Part shown: positions 57,432 through 64,000 of the stretch, in pieces
Numbering within the stretch: the first letter of the stretch is position 1
Layout: every line of letters starts with the position of its first letter
NCBI RefSeq assembly: GCF_003347205.1
Contig: NZ_QQBJ01000009.1
Location: 1-64,000, forward strand
Direction of reading: 5' to 3'
Source of the DNA: Mycolicibacterium moriokaense
GTDB lineage: Bacteria; Actinomycetota; Actinomycetes; Mycobacteriales; Mycobacteriaceae
Length of the DNA: 64,000 bases
Translations under genes and position numbers: made by a program
The notes under the pieces: generated by a model
What the model was told of the DNA's origin: nothing
Database searches by the model: none
The model's input: the letters and a program-made list of their open reading frames with translations, nothing else

Positions 57432-58247
57432 ATGACCGGAACGATCGAGAAGGACGTCAACACCAACCCTGACACCAACCCCGACGCGGCGGCGGCCAGC
57501 CAGGCTCAGATCTCCGACCAGATCGCCGCGATCGAATCGGACTACCAGCGCTGCGGAATCGAGGAGACCCAGCCGCGGCTGGACTACCCGCCCTACCGAA
57601 GCAGCCTGCTGCGCCACCCCACCAAGGATCTGCACCACGCGGATCCGGAAGGGGTGGAGCTGTGGGCGCCGTGCTTCGGCGAACGCGATCTGTCGCCGCT
57701 GGAGTCGGACCTGACCATCCAGCACGGCGGCGAGCCGATCGGCGAGCGCATCGTCGTGACCGGGCGCGTCACGGACGCCGACGGCCGCCCGGTGCGCCGT
57801 CAGCTGGTGGAGATCTGGCAGGCCAACGCGGGCGGGCGCTACGTGCACAAGCGCGATCAGCATCCCGCGCCGCTGGACCCGAACTTCACCGGCGTCGGGC
57901 GATGCCTGACCGACGACGACGGCACCTACCGGTTCACCACCATCAAACCGGGGCCGTACCCGTGGAAGAACCACCACAACGCATGGCGGCCCGCACACAT
58001 CCACTTCTCGTTGTTCGGAACCGATTTCACGCAACGGATGATCACCCAGATGTACTTCCCCGGCGATCCGCTGTTCGCCCTCGACCCGATCTACCAGTCG
58101 ATCACCGACCAGAAGGCCCGCGACCGACTGGTCGCCTACTACGACCACAGCGTGACCACCCACGAATGGGCCACCGGATACCGCTGGGACGTCGTGCTGA
58201 CCGGCGCCGCGAGCACCCCGTTCGACACAAGCGAGCAGACCCGATGA
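57432..58247 (+). CDS. pcaH: Protocatechuate 3,4-dioxygenase beta subunit
   Basis: A 271-aa intradiol ring-cleavage subunit. Non-haem Fe(III) ligands are expected at the Tyr of GGRYVHKRDQ, the Tyr of GPYPWKN and the two His of RPAHIHFSLF. Protocatechuate becomes 3-carboxy-cis,cis-muconate. It begins two bases after the transporter stop and overlaps pcaG by four. Confidence 0.95.
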   Translation: MTGTIEKDVNTNPDTNPDAAAASQAQISDQIAAIESDYQRCGIEETQPRLDYPPYRSSLLRHPTKDLHHADPEGVELWAPCFGERDLSPLESDLTIQHGGEPIGERIVVTGRVTDADGRPVRRQLVEIWQANAGGRYVHKRDQHPAPLDPNFTGVGRCLTDDDGTYRFTTIKPGPYPWKNHHNAWRPAHIHFSLFGTDFTQRMITQMYFPGDPLFALDPIYQSITDQKARDRLVAYYDHSVTTHEWATGYRWDVVLTGAASTPFDTSEQTR

Positions 58248-58813
58248 GCACACTGACCCCGACCCCCGGCCAGACGATCGGCCCGTTCTTCGGCTACGCG
58301 CTGCCCTTCGACCGCGACAGCGAACTGGTGCCCGCGGGATCAACGGGAGCGATCCGACTGCACGGCACCGTCACCGACGGCGCGGGCGCGCCCGTTCCCG
58401 ACGCCCTGCTGGAGATCTGGCAGACCGGCGCCGACGGCACGGTGCCGACGACCCCGGGATCGCTGCGGCGCGACGGCTGGACGTTCACCGGCTGGGGCAG
58501 GGCCAGCACCGATCCCGAGGGCAACTACAGCTTCACCACCGTCGAACCCGTTGCCATGGAACCGGATTCGGCCGCGTTCTTCGCGGTGACGATCTTCGCC
58601 CGAGGCCTGTTGAACCGGCTGTTCACCCGGGCCTACGTGCCCGGTGACGGCATCGCTACCGACCGTCTGCTGGCCTCGCTGCCCCCCGAACGCCGCGACA
58701 CCCTGATCGCGGTGCGCGACGAGCACGGACTGCGGTTCGACGTCCGCCTGCAGGCCGGCGCCGACGGCGCGGCAGAAACGGTGTTCCTGCGCTACCCGGG
58801 CCATCGGCCATGA
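58244..58813 (+). CDS. pcaG: Protocatechuate 3,4-dioxygenase alpha subunit
   Basis: A 189-aa alpha subunit; it starts STLTPTPGQTIGPFFGYAL, the usual alpha-chain N-terminus, and has LLEIWQTGADG. The iron-binding residues of beta are missing, as in all PcaG. It overlaps pcaB by four bases. Confidence 0.95.
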   Translation: MSTLTPTPGQTIGPFFGYALPFDRDSELVPAGSTGAIRLHGTVTDGAGAPVPDALLEIWQTGADGTVPTTPGSLRRDGWTFTGWGRASTDPEGNYSFTTVEPVAMEPDSAAFFAVTIFARGLLNRLFTRAYVPGDGIATDRLLASLPPERRDTLIAVRDEHGLRFDVRLQAGADGAAETVFLRYPGHRP

Positions 58814-60012
58814 CCGACCTGTTCTGGCCCGGAGATCATCGCGCCGGCGACGTCATGAGCGACGGCGCCTTCCTGGCCGCGATGGTCGCCGTCGAGAACG
58901 CCTGGCTGGCAGCGCTTGTCGACTCCGGGGTGGCGCCCGGCGCGGCGCGGGCCGACCTGTCGGCGGCGGTCTCCGACGACGACATCGAGACGATCGCCGC
59001 GGGCGCGGAGTCCGACGGCACCCCGGTGATCGGGCTTGTCGCGCTGTTGCGCGAGCGCACCGCAGGCGAATCGGCTCGCTGGGTGCACCGCGGCCTGACC
59101 AGCCAGGACGTCGTCGACACCGCGATCATGCTCTGCCTGAACGACGGACTGGCCCGCATCAGAGACGATCTCACCGCGCAGGTGCGCACCCTGGCCGCGC
59201 TGGCTGAATCCCACCAGCACTCCCCCATGCTCGCCCGCACGCTGACCCAGGCGGCGCTGCCCAGCACCATCGGCGCCAAGATCGCCAACTGGCTGTCGGG
59301 GGTACTCGACGCCGCGGACGCCGTGACGGCGCTGCCCGCGCTGCCCGCGCAGGCCGGCGGGGCGGCCGGAACACTGGCCGCCGCAACCGAACTCACCGGA
59401 TCGCCGGACGCAGCACTCGGCCTGTCCGACGCATTCGCCGCGGTGCTGGGCCTGGCGGCGGCCACCCCGTGGCACACCACGCGCTCGATCGTGACCCGGG
59501 CGGGCGACGCCATGGTGGGCTGCTGCGACGCGTGGGGCCACATCGCCAACGACGTCGCCACCGGCGCCAGGACCGAGATCGGCGAGTTCACCGAAGGGGC
59601 CTCGGGCCGCTCGTCGACCATGCCGCACAAGGCGAACCCGGTGCTGTCCGTGCTGATCCGCCGTGCGGCGATGACCGCGCCCGCGCTCGGGGCGACGCTG
59701 CACACCGCGTCGGCGGCAGGCGTCGACGAACGCTCCGACGGCGGCTGGCACGCCGAATGGGCCACCGTGCGCACCCTCACCAGGCGCACCGTCGTCGCGG
59801 GCGCCGAGACCACCGCGCTGATCACCGGCCTCGAGGTGCACGCCGAGCGCGCCAAAGCGAACCTGGACGCCGCGGGCGACCTGCGCGCCGAACAGCGGTC
59901 GATGGCCGAATCGGTCGGGCGCCCAGCGCATTCGGACTACTCCGGCGCGATCGACCACCTCGTGGACGCGGTCCTGCAACGGGCCCGCACCCACCTCAAG
60001 GACACGACGTGA
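58810..60012 (+). CDS. pcaB: 3-Carboxy-cis,cis-muconate cycloisomerase
   Basis: A 400-aa fumarase/aspartase-superfamily enzyme with SSTMPHKANPVLS near residue 270, the family signature. It makes 4-carboxymuconolactone. A GTGA overlap links it to pcaL. Confidence 0.95.
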   Translation: MTDLFWPGDHRAGDVMSDGAFLAAMVAVENAWLAALVDSGVAPGAARADLSAAVSDDDIETIAAGAESDGTPVIGLVALLRERTAGESARWVHRGLTSQDVVDTAIMLCLNDGLARIRDDLTAQVRTLAALAESHQHSPMLARTLTQAALPSTIGAKIANWLSGVLDAADAVTALPALPAQAGGAAGTLAAATELTGSPDAALGLSDAFAAVLGLAAATPWHTTRSIVTRAGDAMVGCCDAWGHIANDVATGARTEIGEFTEGASGRSSTMPHKANPVLSVLIRRAAMTAPALGATLHTASAAGVDERSDGGWHAEWATVRTLTRRTVVAGAETTALITGLEVHAERAKANLDAAGDLRAEQRSMAESVGRPAHSDYSGAIDHLVDAVLQRARTHLKDTT

Positions 60013-61175
60013 CCACTCCACGCATAGTCGGCACCGACTTCGGCGGCCCGTCGAGCGCGGGCCTGCTGCTGCTCGGGCCGTCGCTGGGCACCACCGCCGA
60101 GACTCTCTGGGCGGCAGCCGCCGAGATGCTCACCCAGCAGATCCGCGTGGTGGCCTGGGATCTGCCCGGCCATGGCCGCAGCCCCGCATGCGGGCCGCTG
60201 CGCATCGCCGACCTGGCCGCCGCGGTGCTGGACCTGGCCGACGACATCTCCCCCGGCTCGGCGTTCAGCTATGCGGGCGACTCGGTGGGCGGGGCGGTCG
60301 GGCTGCAGCTGTTGCTCGATGCGCCCGACCGGGTTTCGTCGGCGACGCTGCTGTGCACGGGTGCGGTCATCGGCGAGCCGGAGCAGTGGCGGCAACGCGC
60401 CGCGACCGTGCGGGAATCGGGAACCGAGGCCCTGGTCGACGCATCCGCGCAGCGGTGGTTCGCCTCCGGGTTCGCCGACCGCGAACCCACTGTCGCCGCC
60501 GCTCTGCTGGATGCCCTGCGCGACGCCGACGCCGAGTCCTACGCGCACGGATGCGAGGCTCTTGCCGCGTTCGACGTCGTCGACCGACTGCCGCAGATCA
60601 CCTCGCCCGTGCTGGCCGTCGCCGGCGCCGACGACATCCCGACACCGCCGCAGGGACTGGCCCGAATCGCCTCCGACGTCAAGGACGGCCGCCTGGTCGT
60701 GCTGCACCGCGTCGGCCACCTGGCGCCCGCCGAAGCGCCGCAGCGGGTGGCCGACCTGATCGCGGGCCACCTCGCGCGGACCGGGCCGGATCCAGTGCAC
60801 CAGGCCGGCATGGCGGTGCGCCGCGAGGTGCTCGGCGACACCCACGTGGACCGCGCCGTCGCATCCACCACCGCCTTCACCGCGGACTTCCAGGAGCTGA
60901 TCACCCGCTACGCCTGGGGCAGCATCTGGACCCGGCCCGGACTCGATCGGCGCAGCCGGTCACTGATCACGCTGACCGCGTTGGTGGCCCGCGGGCACCA
61001 CGAGGAGCTGGCGATGCACGTGCGGGCGGCACGCCGCAACGGCCTGACCAACGAGGAGATCAAGGAGCTCTTGTTGCAAACCGCGATCTATTGCGGTGTC
61101 CCGGATGCCAATTCGGCATTCCGCATCGCCAACCAGGTACTCGCCGATTACGACGCCGACGAGGCAGACCGATGA
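60009..61175 (+). CDS. pcaL: PcaL: fused enol-lactone hydrolase and decarboxylase
   Basis: A 388-aa fusion of PcaD and PcaC in the order D-C. The alpha/beta hydrolase (1-255) has GDSVGG as nucleophile elbow near residue 94 and VGHLAP as the histidine region. The carboxymuconolactone decarboxylase (about 275-388) has RSRSLITLTALVARGH and NGLTNEEIKELLLQ. It carries two steps to 3-oxoadipate. The GTG at 60009 is its start. Fused PcaL is typical of actinobacteria. Confidence 0.94.
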   Translation: MTTPRIVGTDFGGPSSAGLLLLGPSLGTTAETLWAAAAEMLTQQIRVVAWDLPGHGRSPACGPLRIADLAAAVLDLADDISPGSAFSYAGDSVGGAVGLQLLLDAPDRVSSATLLCTGAVIGEPEQWRQRAATVRESGTEALVDASAQRWFASGFADREPTVAAALLDALRDADAESYAHGCEALAAFDVVDRLPQITSPVLAVAGADDIPTPPQGLARIASDVKDGRLVVLHRVGHLAPAEAPQRVADLIAGHLARTGPDPVHQAGMAVRREVLGDTHVDRAVASTTAFTADFQELITRYAWGSIWTRPGLDRRSRSLITLTALVARGHHEELAMHVRAARRNGLTNEEIKELLLQTAIYCGVPDANSAFRIANQVLADYDADEADR

Positions 61176-61840
61176 GCCGCACCGTGATCTGTGCCAGCGC
61201 CGCCGAAGCCGTCGCCGGAATCGACGACGGCGCAACGATTCTGGTCGGCGGATTCGGCATGGCGGGTATGCCGACCCACCTGATCGACGCCCTCATCGAC
61301 CAGGGCGCGACCGATCTGACCATCGTCAGCAACAACGCGGGCAACGGCGACACCGGGCTGGCCGCCCTGCTCGCCGCGGGCCGGGTGCGCAAGGTCATCT
61401 GCTCGTTCCCGCGTCAGTCCGACTCGTATGTGTTCGACGGGCTCTACCGCGCCGGCAAGGTCGCCCTCGAGGTGGTGCCGCAGGGGAACCTGGCCGAGCG
61501 GATGCGCGCGGCGGGCGCGGGCATCGGGGCGTTCTTCTGCCCCACCGGTGTCGGCACGCCGCTTGCCGAGGGCAAGGAACTCCGCACCATCGACGGCAGG
61601 GACTACGTACTGGAATACCCGATCCGCGGGGACGTGGCCCTGATCGGCGCGCACATCGGCGACAGGGCCGGAAACCTGTTGTACCGCAAGACTGCTCGCA
61701 ATTTCGGGCCGGTGATGGCCACCGCGGCGACCGTGACCGTCGCCGAGGTGTCCCGCGTCGTCGACGTCGGCGACATCGACCCGGAAACCGTCGTCACGCC
61801 GGGAATCTACGTCGACCGTATCGTCGAGGTGAACTCATGA
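61172..61840 (+). CDS. pcaI: 3-Oxoadipate CoA-transferase alpha subunit
   Basis: A 222-aa CoA-transferase alpha chain: GGFGMAGMPTHLIDAL near residue 26 is the family G-rich loop. With PcaJ it transfers CoA from succinyl-CoA to 3-oxoadipate. ATGA overlap with pcaL and pcaJ. Confidence 0.95.
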   Translation: MSRTVICASAAEAVAGIDDGATILVGGFGMAGMPTHLIDALIDQGATDLTIVSNNAGNGDTGLAALLAAGRVRKVICSFPRQSDSYVFDGLYRAGKVALEVVPQGNLAERMRAAGAGIGAFFCPTGVGTPLAEGKELRTIDGRDYVLEYPIRGDVALIGAHIGDRAGNLLYRKTARNFGPVMATAATVTVAEVSRVVDVGDIDPETVVTPGIYVDRIVEVNS

Positions 61841-62517
61841 CCGTTACCGCAGCAGCCACCCAGCCCGTCGAGCACCTCGACCGGGGTCCGCTGGACCGCG
61901 ACGAACTGGCCGCCGTCATCGCCCGCGACATCCCGGCAGGCTCCTACGTCAACCTGGGCATCGGACAGCCGACCCTGGTCGCCGACCACCTGGCACCCGA
62001 GGCAGGCGTGGTGCTGCACACCGAGAACGGCATGCTCGGCATGGGCGGGGCGGCGTCCGGCGCGGAGATCGACGCCGACCTCATCAACGCGGGCAAGGTC
62101 CCGGTCACCGAACCGCCGGGCGCCTCCTACTTCCACCACGCGGACTCGTTCGCGATGATGCGCGGCGGCCACCTCGACGTGTGCGTGCTGGGCGCGTTCC
62201 AGGTCAGCAGGCACGGCGACCTGGCCAACTGGCACACCGGAGAGCCCGACGCCATTCCCGCGGTCGGCGGCGCGATGGACCTCGCGATCGGCGCCAAGCG
62301 GGTGTTCGTGATGATGAACCTGTTCACCAAGGACGGCGTCGCCAAGATCGTCCCGGCCTGCAGCTATCCGCTGACCGGGCTGCGCTGCGTGAGCCGGGTC
62401 TACACCGACCACGCCGTCTTCGACATCGACGCCGGGGCCGGGACGGTGCGCGTACGCGACACCTACGGCATCTCGATCACCGACCTGCGCGCGCGGATGG
62501 CTATCGAGTTGAGCTGA
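61837..62517 (+). CDS. pcaJ: 3-Oxoadipate CoA-transferase beta subunit
   Basis: A 226-aa beta chain. The catalytic glutamate is in HTENGMLGMG near residue 68; NLGIGQPTL and MGGAMDLAIGAK are conserved loops. Last gene of the operon; pcaF, the thiolase for the last step, is not in the window. Confidence 0.95.
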   Translation: MTVTAAATQPVEHLDRGPLDRDELAAVIARDIPAGSYVNLGIGQPTLVADHLAPEAGVVLHTENGMLGMGGAASGAEIDADLINAGKVPVTEPPGASYFHHADSFAMMRGGHLDVCVLGAFQVSRHGDLANWHTGEPDAIPAVGGAMDLAIGAKRVFVMMNLFTKDGVAKIVPACSYPLTGLRCVSRVYTDHAVFDIDAGAGTVRVRDTYGISITDLRARMAIELS

Positions 62518-62540
62518 GCCGCCGCGCCCCGGCGTCCCGT

Positions 62541-62546
62541 TAGGCT
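62541..62546 (+). promoter_or_regulatory. TAGGCT -10 element for a leaderless start
   Basis: TAGGCT ends eight bases before the GTG start (62555) of the kinase gene, so the transcript likely begins at or next to the start codon. No good -35 hexamer is seen. Confidence 0.55.
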
Positions 62547-62554
62547 CTGGTGTC

Positions 62555-63514
62555 GTGCGCGCCGTGCTGATCGTCAACCCCAATGCGACGTCGACCACAC
62601 CCGCCGGTCGCGACCTGCTGGCCCACGCGCTGGAGAGCCGGGTCAAGCTCACCATCGCCCACACCGACAGCCGCGGCCACGCCATCGACATCGCCCGCGA
62701 CGCCGCCCGCGAGGGAATCGACCTGATCATCGTGCACGGCGGGGACGGCACGGTGAACGAGGTCGTCAACGGGGTCCTCGGCGAATGCGGCCGCATCCCG
62801 CACCCGGACGCCCCCGCCGTCGGCGTCGTGCCTGGCGGGTCGGCCAACGTCTTCGCCCGCGCGCTCGGCATCAGCCCCGACCCGATCGAGGCCACCAACC
62901 AACTGATCGACCTGCTCGGCGAGTACCGCCGGACCAAGTCGTGGCGGCGCATCGGGCTGATGGACTGCGGCGAGCGGTGGGGTGTCTTCACCGCCGGCCT
63001 CGGCGTCGACGGCGACGTGGTCGCGGCCGTCGAAGCGCAGCGCGACAAGGGCAGGCAGGTCACCGCCGCGCGCTACATCCGCGTCGCCGTGCGCGAAGTG
63101 CTGGCCAGCACGCGAAACGAGCCGACGCTGACCCTGCACCTGCCGGACCGCGCACCGGTGCCCGGCGTGCACTTCGCGTTCGTGTCCAACTCGAGTCCGT
63201 GGACCTACGCCAACACCAGGCCGGTGTGGACCAACCCGACGACGACCTTCGAGACCGGTCTCGGCGTTTTCGCCACGACCAGCATGAACGTGTGGGCCAA
63301 CCTCCGACTGGTCCGACAGATGCTGTCGCGAAAACCCAAGATTCGCGCCAAGCATCTGATCCGCGACGACGACCTGCCGTGGGTCCGGGTGACCAGCAGC
63401 GCGCCGGTGGCGTGCCAGATCGACGGCGATTACCTCGGTGTGCGCGACGAAATGACGTTCCGGGCGGTGCCGGAGGCCCTCGGCGTGGTGGCGCCGCCCC
63501 CGAAAAGGCTCTGA
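62555..63514 (+). CDS. Diacylglycerol/lipid kinase-like protein (Rv3218-like)
   Basis: A 319-aa DAGK-catalytic-domain protein. NPNATSTTP (9-17) and HGGDGTVNEVVNG near residue 65 are the ATP-binding motifs of DgkB/sphingosine-kinase-type enzymes; GVVPGGSANVFARALG follows. Phosphorylation of a lipid alcohol is expected; the substrate is unclear. The GTG start is supported by a -10 element placed for leaderless transcription. Confidence 0.88.
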   Translation: MRAVLIVNPNATSTTPAGRDLLAHALESRVKLTIAHTDSRGHAIDIARDAAREGIDLIIVHGGDGTVNEVVNGVLGECGRIPHPDAPAVGVVPGGSANVFARALGISPDPIEATNQLIDLLGEYRRTKSWRRIGLMDCGERWGVFTAGLGVDGDVVAAVEAQRDKGRQVTAARYIRVAVREVLASTRNEPTLTLHLPDRAPVPGVHFAFVSNSSPWTYANTRPVWTNPTTTFETGLGVFATTSMNVWANLRLVRQMLSRKPKIRAKHLIRDDDLPWVRVTSSAPVACQIDGDYLGVRDEMTFRAVPEALGVVAPPPKRL

Positions 63515-63605
63515 GCTGCGCAAACGGCGGGCAAGCCGGCTATTGAGAGCGCAAGTGGATCGAGTGTAGTACAAACGGATGAGGCGATTTCGAACAGCGC
63601 CGGGT

Positions 63606-63642
63606 AGTGAGATAGCCCACGAGTTACCGAACGGTATTGACA
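63606..63642 (+). promoter_or_regulatory. CRP-type site and -35 box upstream of whiB1
   Basis: AGTGAGATAGCCCACG (63606-63621) matches the CRP (Rv3676) site I recall upstream of M. tuberculosis whiB1, half-consensus GTGA-N6-like. TTGACA (63637-63642) is a good -35 box; the -10 is not clear. The rest of the 251-bp gap (63515-63765) shows a long leader with nothing else I can name. Confidence 0.6.
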
Positions 63643-63765
63643 CCTGTTCAGCGTGTGGGAGCATCGAAGTAAGCAACAGTGCAGAAACAATTTGTTCGCA
63701 CGCGTTAACAGCCGAAGAAAAGCTCGTGCGCCCCGCTGCGCACATGGTGAGGAGAGTTAGACAAC

Positions 63766-64000
63766 ATGGATTGGCGCCACAAGGCTGTCTGTCGCGACGA
63801 GGATCCGGAACTGTTCTTCCCGGTGGGAAACAGTGGCCCGGCCCTCGCGCAGATCGCTGACGCGAAGCTCGTGTGCAACCGCTGCCCGGTCACCACGGAG
63901 TGCCTGACCTGGGCATTGGACTCCGGTCAGGATGCAGGCGTGTGGGGCGGCATGAGCGAGGACGAGCGCCGCGCACTCAAGCGCCGCAACGCCCGCACGA
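63766..64000 (+). CDS. whiB1: WhiB1 iron-sulfur regulator (partial, 3' end missing)
   Basis: The first 78 residues of WhiB1 (84 aa in M. tuberculosis). Cysteines at 9, 37, 40 and 46 bind a nitric-oxide-sensitive [4Fe-4S] cluster; GVWGG and the basic RRALKRRN tail follow. GGAGAG lies ten bases before the ATG at 63766. The gene runs off the window edge, with roughly six residues missing. Confidence 0.96.
   Translation, partial: MDWRHKAVCRDEDPELFFPVGNSGPALAQIADAKLVCNRCPVTTECLTWALDSGQDAGVWGGMSEDERRALKRRNART

Overview
This window is chromosomal DNA from a high-GC actinobacterium, almost certainly a Mycobacterium/Mycolicibacterium. The gene order matches, gene by gene, the block I know from M. tuberculosis as Rv3193c to Rv3219: UPF0182 protein, Lon-like PDZ protease, zincin, TOMM-type protein, ABC1 kinase, whiB7, uvrD2, mycoredoxin, nudC, K+ channel, adnB/adnA, lipV, alkyltransferase-like protein, moeZ, DUF3152, TetR, DUF3107, rhlE, ParA-like, gpm2, entC, GNAT, diacylglycerol-kinase-like and whiB1. 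The synteny statements come from memory; no alignment was run.

Layout. 1-160: short hairpin-forming tandem repeats (possibly an insertion-sequence end) beside an initiator tRNA-fMet. 177-35590: mostly core genes, starting with a large membrane GGDEF/GGDEF/EAL protein. This part includes the whiB7 locus with its leader (upstream ORF, intrinsic attenuator, WhiB7-type promoter), DNA-repair genes (uvrD2, adnB, adnA), redox and nucleotide housekeeping (mrx1, nudC), and a small SnoaL-TetR unit with a nearly leaderless, operator-containing promoter.

35719-48472: the most interesting region, an accessory biosynthetic cluster set between the Rv3212-like and Rv3213c-like genes, which are adjacent in M. 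tuberculosis. It encodes an MmpL exporter, an acyl-AMP ligase, a KS-AT-ACP polyketide synthase without reductive domains, two free ACPs, DarA-like and DarB-like enzymes of the 2,5-dialkylresorcinol type, an O-methyltransferase and a flavin aromatic hydroxylase. My model: the ligase and PKS make a 3-oxoacyl-ACP, DarB and DarA condense it with a second acyl chain and aromatise it to a dialkylresorcinol, tailoring enzymes hydroxylate and methylate the ring, and MmpL exports the lipid. No regulator is encoded in the cluster.

48485-51670 returns to core genes (ParA-like, gpm2, entC, GNAT), with a 30-bp minisatellite between the divergent ParA and gpm2 genes. 51686-62517 is a second accessory module, for quinate/shikimate catabolism. 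One strand carries quiC-aroQ and a membrane-protein gene; the other carries a TetR regulator, a shikimate dehydrogenase, an MHS transporter and pcaH-G-B-L-I-J, which run from shikimate through protocatechuate to 3-oxoadipyl-CoA. A shared palindromic motif lies upstream of both arms. 62555-64000 returns to the core with a diacylglycerol-kinase-like gene and whiB1, which is cut off by the window edge.
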